Below are positions 40,622 to 50,659 of a stretch of DNA of 64,000 nucleotides, in pieces. Numbering within the stretch: position 1 is the first letter of the stretch; the number at the start of each line of letters is the position of its first letter. The translations under genes were made by a program, and so were the position numbers. Origin of the DNA: Synechococcus sp. CBW1107 (GTDB lineage Bacteria > Cyanobacteriota > Cyanobacteriia > PCC-6307 > Cyanobiaceae); contig NZ_CP064908.1 in NCBI RefSeq assembly GCF_015841355.1, forward strand, positions 1,488,001 through 1,552,000. The letters run 5' to 3'. Under the pieces are notes generated by a model. The model ran no database searches, was not told the DNA's origin, and saw nothing but the letters and a program-made list of their open reading frames with translations.

Positions 40622-41440
40622 TTACGGGACCTCGGCCTGAGCCGGGGCACCGACCAGGCCCTGCTGCGGTGAGCTGGCGCTGGCCTCGGAGCGCACCGGC
40701 AGCCGTCCGGCCAGGTAAGCGGTGCGGCCAGCCACGGTGGCCATGGCCATGGCGCGGGCCATGGCCTCCGGATCTCCCGCCAAGGCGATGGCGCTGTTGA
40801 TCAGCAGGGCATCCGCGCCCATCTCCATCGCCTGGGCCGCTTCGCTGGGAACACCGATGCCGGCGTCCACCACCACGGGAACGCGGGCGCTCTCGATGAT
40901 CAGAGCGATATTGGCGGCATTGCGTATCCCCTGGCCGGAGCCGATCGGAGAGCCCAGCGGCATCACCGTGGCGCAGCCGGCCTCCTCCAGCCGCCGCGCC
41001 AGCATCGGATCGGCGTTGATGTAGGGGAGCACCACGAAGCCTTCCCGCACGAGGGTCTCAGCGGCCTGGAGGGTGCCGATCGGATCCGGCAGCAGGTGCC
41101 GGCTGTCAGGAATCACCTCCAGCTTCACGAAGTTGTTGTCCTCCTGCCCGGCAAGCCGTGCCAGCTCCCGGCCCAGCCGTGCCACCCGCACCGCCTCCTC
41201 GGCGGTGGCGCAGCCAGCGGTGTTGGGCAGCATCCAGTGACGGCTCCAGTCGATCGCCTCGATCAGTCCCTCATGTCCGGCGGCCAGTGACTGCACCCGG
41301 CGAACCGCCACGGTGACGATCTCGCAGGAGCTGGCCGCGAGGCTGGCTTTCATCGCCGCCAGGCTCGGATACTTGCCGGTGCCGGTCATCAGGCGGCTGC
41401 GGAAGGGCCGGCCCGCGATCACCAGGGTGTCGCTGTCCAT
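40622..41440 (-). CDS. thiG: Thiazole synthase
   Basis: The 272-residue TIM-barrel enzyme makes the thiazole phosphate of thiamine. It shows [15 protein letters not shown] at the N-terminus, the lysine segment FVKLEVIPD that forms the imine with deoxyxylulose phosphate, [18 protein letters not shown], and the phosphate site [20 protein letters not shown]. The ATG at 41440 is chosen because the typical protein begins with SDTLVIAG. It ends in a Ser/Ala/Gln-rich tail of about 20 residues that is often absent elsewhere. Confidence 0.95.
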   Translation of the reverse strand: MDSDTLVIAGRPFRSRLMTGTGKYPSLAAMKASLAASSCEIVTVAVRRVQSLAAGHEGLIEAIDWSRHWMLPNTAGCATAEEAVRVARLGRELARLAGQEDNNFVKLEVIPDSRHLLPDPIGTLQAAETLVREGFVVLPYINADPMLARRLEEAGCATVMPLGSPIGSGQGIRNAANIALIIESARVPVVVDAGIGVPSEAAQAMEMGADALLINSAIALAGDPEAMARAMAMATVAGRTAYLAGRLPVRSEASASSPQQGLVGAPAQAEVP

Positions 41441-41565
41441 TGGGGTGTCGTCGAAGCCCGGGCCATGCCGCGAAACTACCGCGAACGGTGGCCCCGGCGG
41501 CCGTTTCGGTCCGCCGGATCGCACTGCCGCCCTTAGCCTTGATCCACGTGCCCTGAATCGTCCCG

Positions 41566-42132
41566 ATGCCGCTGCTCCTGCCGCTGCTCCTGGCTGCCGC
41601 CGACCCCCAGCTGGCGATGAATCCCTTGCCGGTGGGAAGCGTCGTGCCTTTCGGAGCCCCTCCCACGCCAGCGGTGCAGGTCTTCGAGGCCGAGCTCGGA
41701 CCGGTGGAAACCTTTGATCCCAAGGGCCGGGCCGTCGATCTGGCCCGCGACCTGCCGAGGGTGTGGTCGGGCGTCTACCGCTCCTTCAGTGGAGGCGCGC
41801 CCCTGCCGGTGGAGCTGCGCCTTTCGCAGGCCACCCCCATGGGCCAGATGGTCGACCTGCGCGGCGAGATGCAGGTGGGAGAGACCACTGTGGCGGTGCA
41901 GGGCAACCTCAACGCCAAATCCGACCAGCTCGATCTGCTGATGCTCTGCGACTGCGAAGTCGGTGGGATGGAATCGGGTGGTGAAATCAGCGGGGTTCAG
42001 GGGCTGGAGCTGGCTGGATGGGTGGCCCCCCGTCTCACAAATCCAGGCGGTCGCTACGACCTGCGTCCAGTGGCCCAGATGCCAGCCGGGCCTTCACGCT
42101 CCACTGGAGCGCCGGTCCGGGGCCTGTGGTGA
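41566..42132 (+). CDS. Conserved exported cyanobacterial protein
   Basis: The 188-residue protein starts with a hydrophobic segment ([10 protein letters not shown]) like a signal peptide. A beta-rich domain with [40 protein letters not shown] and [10 protein letters not shown] follows. No function is known. It is divergent from thiG and convergent with the Ycf37-like gene. Confidence 0.65.
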   Translation: MPLLLPLLLAAADPQLAMNPLPVGSVVPFGAPPTPAVQVFEAELGPVETFDPKGRAVDLARDLPRVWSGVYRSFSGGAPLPVELRLSQATPMGQMVDLRGEMQVGETTVAVQGNLNAKSDQLDLLMLCDCEVGGMESGGEISGVQGLELAGWVAPRLTNPGGRYDLRPVAQMPAGPSRSTGAPVRGLW

Positions 42133-42197
42133 CCTGCAGCAGGCGGATTGAGGCGTGCGCCTGAAGGTCAAGTCGGAGGATACTGAAAGAATCAGGT

Positions 42198-42854
42198 TCA
42201 GGCCGCTTTCTTCGGTCCAGAGCTGTCGTTCCTGGCCGGGCTTGAAGTGGCGGACCCGGCGTTGGTTCCGCTGGTCGAGCGGCCGCCAGTCGGGGCCATT
42301 CCCTTGGAAGGGCCTGACGACTCGACTGCCTCGGCAGGAAAGCGACGGTCGAGCAGCTTCAGGCGCTTGGTCGCGGTCTTGTTGGTGGGATCGAGGACCA
42401 GGGACTGGTTATAGGCCTGGCGGGCCTCCTCGTTCAGGGACTGCCTCTCGAGGGCATAGCCCAGGTTGTTGAGGGCGACGGGGTAATCCGCTTTCGCCTG
42501 AAGGGCCGATCTGTAGTGACGCACGGCCGCGGCGTGGTTGCCCTGGGCTGCCAGAGCGAAGCCCAGAGCGTTCTGGATCAGCGCACGGGCCTCTCCAGGT
42601 TCGCCCTCCGAGCGCTTCAAAGCCAGCTTGAGTGTGTCGACCGCCTGGTCGTAGAGGCGCTTTCGCAACTGCACCGAAGCCAGCTCATAAAGCGTGGCGG
42701 AATCCTTGGGGTCGTCCTTGACTTGTGACTCCAGCTTGGCCAGGCGAACCTCATCAGCACGTACCCGCCAGACCTGCAGGCCGATCACCACGGCAGCCCC
42801 CCCGAGAAGAACGATCAGGCCGATCAGGTAGGCCTGCGGAAGGAGAAGGTCCAT
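42198..42854 (-). CDS. Ycf37-like TPR protein with N-terminal anchor
   Basis: The 218-residue protein has one N-terminal membrane segment (AYLIGLIVLLGGAAVVIGLQ) and about three TPR repeats between residues 45 and 160 (for example ALGFALAAQGNHAAAVRHYR; NNLGYALERQSLNEEARQAY). A Ser/Gly-rich tail follows. Such a layout resembles Ycf37/Pyg7, an assembly factor for photosystem I, but other TPR proteins look the same, so the name is tentative. The rplT gene is upstream on the same strand. Confidence 0.65.
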   Translation of the reverse strand: MDLLLPQAYLIGLIVLLGGAAVVIGLQVWRVRADEVRLAKLESQVKDDPKDSATLYELASVQLRKRLYDQAVDTLKLALKRSEGEPGEARALIQNALGFALAAQGNHAAAVRHYRSALQAKADYPVALNNLGYALERQSLNEEARQAYNQSLVLDPTNKTATKRLKLLDRRFPAEAVESSGPSKGMAPTGGRSTSGTNAGSATSSPARNDSSGPKKAA

Positions 42855-42907
42855 CGGGCCTGCGGGGGGTTGGCGAATGCGCTGAGTTGGTTCGGTGAGC
42901 CTTAGGG

Positions 42908-43255
42908 TCAGGCGCGGGCGGCGCCGACCACCTCGCTGAAGCTGCCGGGATCGGCCAGGGCGAGCTGGGCGAGCATCTTGCGGTTCAGAAGCACGTCGGA
43001 GCGCTTGAGACCACCGATCAGGCGGCTGTAGCTGAGGCCGTTGAGGCGAGCGGCCGCATTGATGCGGGCAATCCAGAGGCGACGGAAATCACGCTTGCGA
43101 CGACGACGGTCGCGGTAGGCATTGCACAGAGCCTTCATCACCCGCTGGTTGGCGGTGCGGAAGAGGCTGCCGTTGCTGCCCTGGAAACCGCGGGCGAGGC
43201 GGAGGACCTTGTTGCGGCGTTTACGGGCGACATTGCCCCTCTTGACGCGGGCCAT
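42908..43255 (-). CDS. rplT: 50S ribosomal protein L20
   Basis: The 115-residue protein is a typical L20, very basic and helical. It begins [20 protein letters not shown], includes [20 protein letters not shown] and [20 protein letters not shown], and ends in the globular part. It binds 23S rRNA early in assembly. The rpmI gene lies 56 bp upstream on the same strand. Confidence 0.98.
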   Translation of the reverse strand: MARVKRGNVARKRRNKVLRLARGFQGSNGSLFRTANQRVMKALCNAYRDRRRRKRDFRRLWIARINAAARLNGLSYSRLIGGLKRSDVLLNRKMLAQLALADPGSFSEVVGAARA

Positions 43256-43311
43256 GGAAATCTCTCGGTTGAACGGTGGGAATCAGGAACCGCCGGCTTG
43301 CGCCTGGCGTC

Positions 43312-43512
43312 TCAGCCTGCGTAGGGGAGCATGCGGCTCACGTTGTCGGCATCGCGCTCATCGACAACCGCCATGGTGCCGAGGTAGCGCTTGCGCTTGG
43401 GGCTCTTGTGATCGAGCAGGTGGTTGTGGAAGGCGCGCCGACGCATGAACTTGCCACTGCCGGTCACCTTGAACCGCTTGGCAGCTGCTCGGCGGGTCTT
43501 GAGCTTCGGCAT
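43312..43512 (-). CDS. rpmI: 50S ribosomal protein L35
   Basis: The 66-residue protein has the L35 signature [20 protein letters not shown], then [18 protein letters not shown]. The ATG at 43512 begins it; longer reading upstream is not conserved. rpmI and rplT form the usual pair. The infC gene is not adjacent here. Confidence 0.97.
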   Translation of the reverse strand: MPKLKTRRAAAKRFKVTGSGKFMRRRAFHNHLLDHKSPKRKRYLGTMAVVDERDADNVSRMLPYAG

Positions 43513-43605
43513 GTCTGGCGCCTGTTCACAAACAACCAAAGTACGACGCGGATGCCCCTTCCGCCAACTCCCCCAGGATCATTACCTCGGCCGTACGGTT
43601 TTTCG

Positions 43606-45165
43606 ATGCGATTCCCCGCTCTGCCCTCACCGCTTTCCCTGCCCCGTCTGGCCCCTCTGGCCCTGGGCCTCGGCAGCTCCCTGCTCCTGGCTCCGGGCTG
43701 TCGTGCCATGCCTGCGGCGGCCCTGCACTGGCCCACATCCCCTCGTCCCGCCATCGATCGCAGCCAACCGGTGCTCTGGGTTGCCCTCGGTGCCCGGCTC
43801 GGACCGACTCCTGGGACGGCTGCCGCCAAGGCGCCACCTCTTGTGCTGACTGCCGCCGCCGGCAGTCTCGAGCTGGAGGATGCCAGTGGCCTCAAGCTTC
43901 AGGGCACCAGCCTGAGTCTGCGCTGGCGGCAGCGGCCCCTATCGGAGCCCCTGCTGCTGGAGCGCACCGTGCTGGGCCCCTTTCCCAGTTTCGAAACAGC
44001 GGATCAGGCCGCCTCGGCCTGGCGCCTGCAGGGTGTGGAACCCGTGATCGCCCATCCGGGGGAGTGGGAAGTGTGGGCCCCACCCCGCACGGCTCCGCCT
44101 GAGGGGTTCCAGGCCAGGGCCTGGATGCGGGAGGAGACCGCCCGCCTGGAGCTGGAGGCCACGGCCGCCGACGGCCGTGTTGTTGCCCTGGAGGGCCCCG
44201 TGCGGCTGAAGGCCCCGCAGGGCCTGCGCTGGGGCAAGGGCGTATTCCAGGGCCCCTTCCGCCTGCAGGCCAATGCCTATGGCGGCTGGAGCCTGATCGA
44301 GCAGGTGCCCCTGGAGCGCTATCTGCTGGGGGTCGTTCCCCATGAGATCGGCGCCGGCTCCCCAGCGGCGGCGCTTGCCGCCCAGGCTGTTCTCGCCCGC
44401 ACCTGGGCCCTGCGCAACAGCCATCGCTACGACGTCGACGGCTACCACCTCTGCTCCGACACCCAGTGCCAGGTGTATGCCGATCCCCGACAGGCCGGCG
44501 CCGCTGTGCGTCGTGCCGTGGAGGCCACCCGCGGGCAGGTGCTGAGCTGGGAGGGGCAGCCCATCCACGCCGTCTACCACGCCAGCAACGGGGGCATCTC
44601 CGCCGGATTCGAGGAGGTCTGGAGCGGTCCGCCCCTGCCTTACCTCCAGGCCCGTCCCGATGGGCCGCCGGCCTTTGCCCAGCGCTTCGCTCTGCCCCTG
44701 TCCGCAGCCTCCCTGCCGGAGTTGCTGCGTCAGGGAAGCGCCGCCTATGGAGCGGATCATCCCCTGTTTCGCTGGACCCGGCAGCTGGATGACACCCGCA
44801 TCCGCCAGTCCCTGGAGAAGGGACCCGGCGGCGTCGGAGAACCCCGGGAGATCAAGGTGCTCGAGCGCGGCCCCAGCGGCCGGGTGCTGGCCCTCTCGGT
44901 GGTGGGCAGCAGCGGCCAGCGGGTGCTGCGCCGCGACGCCATCCGCCGCACGTTCCGGCAACTGCCGAGCACCCTCTTCGTGCTCAAGTCCGATGGACCC
45001 GGCCGATGGAGCTTCACGGGTGGTGGCTTCGGCCATGGTGCCGGCCTCTCCCAGCAGGGGGCCATCGATCTGGGCGGTCGTGGCTGGAGCCAGAACCGGA
45101 TCCTGGCGCACTATTACCCGGGCACCACGCTGGTCGGCATCGAAGCCCTCAGTGGTGGCCTTTAG
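43606..45165 (+). CDS. SpoIID/LytB-domain secreted protein
   Basis: The 519-residue protein has a signal-like N-terminus (LAPLALGLGSSLLLAPGC) with a possible but non-canonical lipobox. After a region of about 200 residues comes the SpoIID domain (VPLERYLLGVVPHEIGAGSP, AALAAQAVLARTWALRNSHR), with CSDTQCQVY and HAVYHASNGGISAG. The last part (FTGGGFGHGAGLSQQGAIDL) completes the domain. SpoIID-type enzymes are lytic transglycosylases acting on peptidoglycan; cyanobacterial members are exported wall proteins. A glycosyltransferase gene follows in the same direction. Confidence 0.88.
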   Translation: MRFPALPSPLSLPRLAPLALGLGSSLLLAPGCRAMPAAALHWPTSPRPAIDRSQPVLWVALGARLGPTPGTAAAKAPPLVLTAAAGSLELEDASGLKLQGTSLSLRWRQRPLSEPLLLERTVLGPFPSFETADQAASAWRLQGVEPVIAHPGEWEVWAPPRTAPPEGFQARAWMREETARLELEATAADGRVVALEGPVRLKAPQGLRWGKGVFQGPFRLQANAYGGWSLIEQVPLERYLLGVVPHEIGAGSPAAALAAQAVLARTWALRNSHRYDVDGYHLCSDTQCQVYADPRQAGAAVRRAVEATRGQVLSWEGQPIHAVYHASNGGISAGFEEVWSGPPLPYLQARPDGPPAFAQRFALPLSAASLPELLRQGSAAYGADHPLFRWTRQLDDTRIRQSLEKGPGGVGEPREIKVLERGPSGRVLALSVVGSSGQRVLRRDAIRRTFRQLPSTLFVLKSDGPGRWSFTGGGFGHGAGLSQQGAIDLGGRGWSQNRILAHYYPGTTLVGIEALSGGL

Positions 45166-45219
45166 AGTTCGCCCTGACGCGGACCAGCCACGCCGGCGCG
45201 TTGCCATGACGGAGTTGCC

Positions 45220-46647
45220 ATGACAGCCACCGGTTCCAGCCCCAGGGGGCGTCGTGGCAAAGCTGCCCTCTTCGTTGTGCTCTGCAGCTGGGCCGGGGTG
45301 GCGCCCCACTGGCTGGAGCCACCACGCAACCTTCTGCCCGCCGCCAGTCTCACCCTGCTGCTGGGTGCCTATGTGGTGCGCACCGTGCTGGGCCAGCTCT
45401 GGCGTCGCAACCCGGCCCAGAGCTCAGACGAAGCCCCCGCCCCAGGGACCGCCAGCGGCGATGGTCCCTGGCCGGGGCCCTGGCCACCGGTGGATGTGGT
45501 GGTGGCGGCCCGCGACGAGCAGGCCGTGGTCGGCCGTCTGGTGGAGCGGGTCAGCCGTCTGCTTTACCGCCATGGGGTTCTGCGGCTCTGGGTGGTGGAT
45601 GACGGCAGCGAGGACCGCACGCCCGAGGTGCTGAAGGCCCTCGAGGCCAGTACGCCGATGCTGCGGGTGCTGCGGCGGCCCCGCCATGCCGGCGGCGGCA
45701 AGTCGGGGGCCCTCAATGCGGTGCTCGAGCAGCTCGAAGGCCGCTGGATGCTGGTTCTCGACGCTGATGCCGGCCTGCAGGAGGATCTGCTCGAGCAGCT
45801 GATCCCTCGGGCGGAGCAGGGGGGCTGGTCGGCGATGCAACTGCGCAAGGCGGTGGTGAATGCAGGCAGCAACCTGCTCACCCGTGCCCAGGCCATGGAA
45901 ATGGCCCTTGATGCGGTGGTGCAGGAGGGCCGCCTGGCCGGTGGTGGTGTGGCGGAATTGCGGGGGAACGGCCAGTTGCTGCGCCGGGACGCGATCACCC
46001 GGGTCGGAGGCTTCAATGAGGACACCGTCACCGATGATCTCGACCTCAGTTTTCGCTTGCTGCTGGCCGGTGAGCCCGTGGGCGTGCTCTGGGATCCCCC
46101 TGTGGAGGAGGAAGCGGTGCTCACCGTCCCCGCACTCTGGCGCCAACGCCAGCGCTGGGCGGAAGGCGGCCTGCAGCGCTTCTTCGATTACTGGCCTGGG
46201 TTGTGCTCGGAGCGCCTGAACCCGGCCCAGAAACTCGACCTCAGCAGCTTCTTCCTGCTGCAGTACGTTCTGCCGATGGTTTCGGTCGTCGACCTGTTCA
46301 CCGCGTTGGTCACCCGCACCGCCCCCACGATCTGGCCGCTGTCGATCGTGGCCCTCGGCCTCTCCGGCGCAGCGATCGTGGCCGGGTGCCGTCGCCCCAG
46401 CGAAGGCCCTCCCCTGCCGGTGATGAACCCCCTGGCGGCCGCGGTTGGGATTGCTTATCTCACGCACTGGTTCGTGGTCATCCCCTGGGTCACCCTGCGC
46501 ATGGCCCTGCTGCCCAAGCGCCTGGTGTGGGCCAAGACCCAGCACCTGGGCGGCGACAGCGGGACTGAGGCCAGCCCCGACGACCTCGCTGTCGCCATCG
46601 ATCCCCTGGCGGAGCCGCTCTCCGATCCCTCCACCCAGGTCTACTGA
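45220..46647 (+). CDS. Family 2 glycosyltransferase, processive-type membrane enzyme
   Basis: The 475-residue protein has two N-terminal membrane segments and a GT2 catalytic domain. VDVVVAARDEQAVVGRLVER begins the nucleotide-sugar fold, followed by WVVDDGSEDRT, LDADAG (DxD motif), RGNGQLLRRDA, the TDDLDLSFR acid and the QRQRWAEGG motif. Several membrane segments end the protein. These are the marks of cellulose-synthase-like or glycolipid transferases. The sugar is not known. Confidence 0.85.
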   Translation: MTATGSSPRGRRGKAALFVVLCSWAGVAPHWLEPPRNLLPAASLTLLLGAYVVRTVLGQLWRRNPAQSSDEAPAPGTASGDGPWPGPWPPVDVVVAARDEQAVVGRLVERVSRLLYRHGVLRLWVVDDGSEDRTPEVLKALEASTPMLRVLRRPRHAGGGKSGALNAVLEQLEGRWMLVLDADAGLQEDLLEQLIPRAEQGGWSAMQLRKAVVNAGSNLLTRAQAMEMALDAVVQEGRLAGGGVAELRGNGQLLRRDAITRVGGFNEDTVTDDLDLSFRLLLAGEPVGVLWDPPVEEEAVLTVPALWRQRQRWAEGGLQRFFDYWPGLCSERLNPAQKLDLSSFFLLQYVLPMVSVVDLFTALVTRTAPTIWPLSIVALGLSGAAIVAGCRRPSEGPPLPVMNPLAAAVGIAYLTHWFVVIPWVTLRMALLPKRLVWAKTQHLGGDSGTEASPDDLAVAIDPLAEPLSDPSTQVY

Positions 46648-46658
46648 GCCGGCCCGGC

Positions 46659-48431
46659 TCACTCCTCCAGGCTCACCACCTCGCCGTTGAAGAAGTCCGC
46701 CAGACGGCGGGCCTGGTCATCGAGCGGTCGGCGCTCAGATCGATCAGGTGCTGGGTTCGGTGCTGCCTTCACAGCATCAGGAGAGGGCGTCTGGGCTGCG
46801 GCCATCGCCTGGGGGGCCGCAATCTGGGACGTCGTCGCCTGGGTGGCCACCGCTGCCTCAGCCGCTGAAGACGCGTGGTCCTGGGGTGGTTCCGTGGGCC
46901 TGGCCACCAGTGGTGGAGTGACCACCACCGGGCTGCTGGGCTGGTCGGAGGCTTCCAGCAGCACCTGGCGGGGGCTGCCCAGGGCGTGGCGCAGCGCCGA
47001 CTCCAGCAGGGGCAGGCGGCTCTGCACCATGGCGATCCACTTGCTGCTGACCCGCACCACCGCCCGCTGGCCATCGAGGCGCAGCAGGGAGGCCTGCTGG
47101 GAGAGCAGCATGCGGGTGGAGGGCAGCTCCAGGCTGGAGAGAATCTGCTGCCAGAGCTCCCCGAGATCCTGGTGCTCCGGTTCCGGCTCCGGGCCGGCAG
47201 CAGGGGTGTTGGACGGAGCCGGGCTGGCTGGGGTGACGACAGCAGCAGGAGAGGCTGTTGCTGTCACTCCTGCCTGGGGGCGGGGGGCTGTCGGCGTTGC
47301 CTCGGGCGCCTGGGGCCGAGCCGCAGCCACCGGCTCCGCCAGCAGACCCAGCAGCAGCACCTCCAGCCAGAGCCTCGGCTGGGCGCTCTGGCGCAGCTGC
47401 TGTTCGCTGCCCCTGAGCTGCGCCTGCCAGCTGAGCAGCCGCGCCTTGCCGATACGGCGGGCCTGTTCGGGCAACAGCGGCTGCACCTGGGCGCTGACCG
47501 CCGTGAGCTCCAGTCGGTCCGGGGCCACCCCGGCCAGCACCAGATCCCGCAGCAGGCTGACCAGACCCTGCAGCACGGCCCCGGGCTCCCGCCCCCGTTC
47601 GAGCAGCCGCCGGCAGGTCTCGAGGAGTCCCACGGGATCAGTCTCTCCCATGGCGGCCACCAGCTCGAGCAGCTCCTGATCAGGCACGGCGCCGAGCAGG
47701 TCCCACACCGCCAGGGCCTCGATCGGCGGGCTCAGCAGGCTGAGCTGGTCGAGCAGGCTCTCGGCATCGCGCAGGCCACCCTGGGCCCGCAGCGCCACCA
47801 CATGCAGCGCCTCGGGGGTGATAGCGATCTCCTCCTCGCTGGCGATGAAGCGCAGATGACCCTCCAGGGCCTCCAGGGGAATGCGACGGAAGTCGAAGCG
47901 CTGGCAGCGGGAGAGGATGGTCGGCAGCACCCGCTGGGGATCGGTGGTGGCCAGGACGAAGACCACCCGAGGTGGTGGTTCCTCCAGGGTCTTGAGCAGG
48001 GCGTTGAAGGCGGCGGTCGAGAGCATGTGGCACTCATCGATCACGTAGACCTTCCAGCGGGCCTGGACCGGCGCGAAGCGGGAGCGCTCGATCAGCTCGC
48101 GGATGTTGTCGACGCCGGTGTTGGAGGCGGCATCGATTTCGATCACATCAAGGGCGTTGCCGGCCGTGATCGAGCGGCAGAGCTCACAGCTGCCGCAGGG
48201 GTCGGGGGTGGGGCCCGGGGCCGTCAGGCAATTGAGCGACCGCGCCAGGATCCGGGCGCTGGAGGTCTTGCCCGTGCCCCGGGGCCCGCTGAACAGGTAA
48301 GCCGGTGCGATGCGGTTCTGGCGCAGGGCACTGGTGAGGGTTGAGGCGACCGCCTCCTGCCCCACCAGCTGGTCGAAGCGCTGCGGCCTGTACTTCTGGG
48401 GCAGGGGCAGGTAGGCGCTGGCCTGGGTCAT
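46659..48431 (-). CDS. dnaX: DNA polymerase III subunit tau/gamma
   Basis: The 590-residue clamp-loader subunit has Walker A at about 49-56 (GPRGTGKT) and a zinc module with Cys68, Cys79, Cys82 and Cys85. Walker B appears as VYVIDECHMLS, and the SRC motif as ILSRCQRFDFRR. The C-terminal third is low in complexity (Ala/Pro/Thr), as in tau. I see no obvious frameshift slip site at the gamma boundary. It lies last in the tig-clpP-clpX run. Confidence 0.95.
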   Translation of the reverse strand: MTQASAYLPLPQKYRPQRFDQLVGQEAVASTLTSALRQNRIAPAYLFSGPRGTGKTSSARILARSLNCLTAPGPTPDPCGSCELCRSITAGNALDVIEIDAASNTGVDNIRELIERSRFAPVQARWKVYVIDECHMLSTAAFNALLKTLEEPPPRVVFVLATTDPQRVLPTILSRCQRFDFRRIPLEALEGHLRFIASEEEIAITPEALHVVALRAQGGLRDAESLLDQLSLLSPPIEALAVWDLLGAVPDQELLELVAAMGETDPVGLLETCRRLLERGREPGAVLQGLVSLLRDLVLAGVAPDRLELTAVSAQVQPLLPEQARRIGKARLLSWQAQLRGSEQQLRQSAQPRLWLEVLLLGLLAEPVAAARPQAPEATPTAPRPQAGVTATASPAAVVTPASPAPSNTPAAGPEPEPEHQDLGELWQQILSSLELPSTRMLLSQQASLLRLDGQRAVVRVSSKWIAMVQSRLPLLESALRHALGSPRQVLLEASDQPSSPVVVTPPLVARPTEPPQDHASSAAEAAVATQATTSQIAAPQAMAAAQTPSPDAVKAAPNPAPDRSERRPLDDQARRLADFFNGEVVSLEE

Positions 48432-48465
48432 GGAGGCTGCTCCCCGGACGGCCTGGCCCATGAGG

Positions 48466-49146
48466 CTACTCAGAGGGTTTCGGGGCGAGCAGGCGCTCCA
48501 GACGGTCCTCCATCTCCTCCACCTCCTCGAGCTGGTCGGCCAGGGTCTGGGCCGCCTGCCGCAGCTTGAGGAACGCCTCCGAGGCCTCGTCCCGGCCTTC
48601 CCCCCAGCGAGCCTCCGCCCGGGCCAGCTCCGCCTCCAGCCTCTGCTGCAGCTTCAGGCGCAGACCATCCAGCTGCTCCAGGCTCTGCAGCGCGAGTGTT
48701 CGACCCTTCTCCAGCTGTTCCCCATCCAGGTTGAGGCCCTGCCTGAGCAGCAGACGCACGCCGGTGATCAGGGCCGCCGGCACCAGCTGGCCGAGCATCA
48801 GGGCTCCGAGGCTGCCGGTGTGCAGCCAGCCCTCCACCTGGGCGCTGCGATGACGACCGGTCTTGCACCAGATGGCGAAATGCTCGCAGTTGTTGAAGAT
48901 CAGGTTGTACCGCTGCTCTCCAAGCCGGCCCATGGCACGGCGCAGGGTCATGCCCGCCGGAGAGATCTCGGCAGGGTCATAGGCCACCACCGCCACGGGT
49001 TCACCGCGGCTGAAGTCCTCGAGGGTTGAGCGCAGGATTGCCCGGCCCTCCAGGTAATGGGCCACGCTGCCATCTCCCAGGTCGATGCCGTGGTGGTGGA
49101 ACAGACCATGCTGCCTAGGCACCTGGAGATGGTCGGCGGCTGCCAT
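48466..49146 (-). CDS. LRAT-like NlpC/P60-superfamily protein
   Basis: The 226-residue protein has the permuted papain-like (LRAT) motif. HHHGIDLGDGSVAHYLEG supplies the conserved His, and FNNCEHFAIWCKTG has the Cys nucleophile. A hydrophobic segment (LGALMLGQLVPAALITGVRL) may anchor it, and a long helical tail follows (LKLQQRLEAELARAEARWGE, then LADQLEEVEEMEDRLERLLA). Members are acyltransferases, phospholipases or peptidases. Its place between clpX and dnaX suggests cotranscription, but the substrate is unknown. Confidence 0.8.
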   Translation of the reverse strand: MAAADHLQVPRQHGLFHHHGIDLGDGSVAHYLEGRAILRSTLEDFSRGEPVAVVAYDPAEISPAGMTLRRAMGRLGEQRYNLIFNNCEHFAIWCKTGRHRSAQVEGWLHTGSLGALMLGQLVPAALITGVRLLLRQGLNLDGEQLEKGRTLALQSLEQLDGLRLKLQQRLEAELARAEARWGEGRDEASEAFLKLRQAAQTLADQLEEVEEMEDRLERLLAPKPSE

Positions 49147-49229
49147 GGGCCGTGATCGCGGGTCAGGACCGATTCAGCCTGCCGCCGGGTCTGCAGGCCG
49201 GACAAGAACGGTCAGGGGTGGATTGCCGT

Positions 49230-50570
49230 TCAGGCCGATTCCTGCTGGCTGACCACACTGGGATAAGGGAGCACCTTGGCCTTGCTGCGCTGCTCCACCA
49301 GCTCGCGGGTGATCGTGTACGTGCTGACCTCGTTGTTGGAGGGCAGGTCGTACATCAGATCCAGCATCAGCTCCTCGACGATGCCGCGCAGGGCGCGGGC
49401 ACCGGTGCGGCGGCGGTGGGCCTCATGAGCGATTTCCTCGATGGCGCCGGGCTCGAACTCCAGGCGCACGCTGTCCATGCTCATCAGCGTCTGGAACTGC
49501 TTGACCAGGGCATCGCGCGGTTCGGTGAGGATCGACTCCAGGGAGCGCACATCAAGGGGTTCCAGCACCGCGCTCACAGGCAGCCGGCCGGTGAACTCCG
49601 GGATCAGGCCGTAGCGCACCAGATCGTCGGGTTCGAGGTGACGCAGCACGTGGCTGGCCTTGAGTTCGCGGTGACCGCGGCCGCGGCCATCCGCAGGCAC
49701 GAAACCGATCGAATTGCGCCCCAGGCGCCGCTGCACCACCTCTTCGAGGCCGACGAAGGCCCCGCCGCAGATGAAGAGGATCTGGCTGGTGTCGATCTGG
49801 ATGCAGTCCTGGTAGGGATGCTTGCGGCCCCCCTGGGGCGGCACGTTGGCGACAGTGCCTTCCAGCATCTTGAGCAGTGCCTGCTGCACCCCTTCACCGG
49901 AGACGTCGCGGGTGATCGAGGGGTTCTCGCTCTTGCGGGCGATCTTGTCGATCTCGTCGATGTAGATGATTCCGCGCTGGGCCTGCTCGACGTCGAGGTC
50001 GGCTTTCTGCAGCAGGCGCAGGAGGATGTTCTCCACGTCCTCGCCCACGTAGCCCGCTTCGGTGAGGGTGGTGGCGTCAGCCACAGCGAAGGGCACATCG
50101 AGCAGTTCGGCCAGGGTCTGGGCCAGCAGGGTCTTGCCGCAGCCGGTGGGGCCGATCAGCAGGATGTTCGATTTGTGCAGACGGGTGGCGCTGCGATCGG
50201 TCTCACCCTTGCCGTCCCCTTGCCAGGCCAGGCGTTTGTAGTGGTTGTAGACCGCCACCGAGAGGACCTTCTTGGCCTCGTCCTGACCCACTACCTGCTG
50301 ATCGAGGAAGGCCTTGATCTCCTTGGGTCTGGGGATGCTCGCCAGGGTGGGGGCGGGCTTGCTGGTCTTCTTGACGGCAGGTTTGCGGCCGTGGTCTCCG
50401 CCGGACCTGGCGGTCCCATGGCTTTCAACCAGCTCCTCATCCAGGATCTCGTTGCAGAGATCGATGCACTCGTCGCAGATGTAGACCCCTGGTCCGGCGA
50501 TCAGTTTTCGCACCTGCTCCTGAGACTTGCCGCAGAACGAGCACTTGAGATGGGCGTCGAACTTGGCCAT
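49230..50570 (-). CDS. clpX: ATP-dependent Clp protease ATP-binding subunit ClpX
   Basis: The 446-residue AAA+ unfoldase begins with the zinc-binding domain (Cys10, Cys13, Cys32, Cys35). Walker A follows ([16 protein letters not shown]), then the GYVGED pore loop, Walker B in [12 protein letters not shown], and a C-terminal lid with [17 protein letters not shown]. It delivers substrates to ClpP. clpP is encoded upstream on the same strand, 89 bp away. Confidence 0.97.
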   Translation of the reverse strand: MAKFDAHLKCSFCGKSQEQVRKLIAGPGVYICDECIDLCNEILDEELVESHGTARSGGDHGRKPAVKKTSKPAPTLASIPRPKEIKAFLDQQVVGQDEAKKVLSVAVYNHYKRLAWQGDGKGETDRSATRLHKSNILLIGPTGCGKTLLAQTLAELLDVPFAVADATTLTEAGYVGEDVENILLRLLQKADLDVEQAQRGIIYIDEIDKIARKSENPSITRDVSGEGVQQALLKMLEGTVANVPPQGGRKHPYQDCIQIDTSQILFICGGAFVGLEEVVQRRLGRNSIGFVPADGRGRGHRELKASHVLRHLEPDDLVRYGLIPEFTGRLPVSAVLEPLDVRSLESILTEPRDALVKQFQTLMSMDSVRLEFEPGAIEEIAHEAHRRRTGARALRGIVEELMLDLMYDLPSNNEVSTYTITRELVEQRSKAKVLPYPSVVSQQESA

Positions 50571-50659
50571 CGGGCTGGGGCGTCCTGGTCAGGGGGTGGG
50601 GCGTGGGCCGGCCTTCCAGGATGGGCCGAAACCAGAGGTTCGTCAGCAGACCTTAAGGA

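Noticed and set aside
46659-48431. Split tetratricopeptide or frameshifted dnaX
   Set aside because: The frame is continuous from the Walker A motif to the tail, and no slippery A-run was seen.
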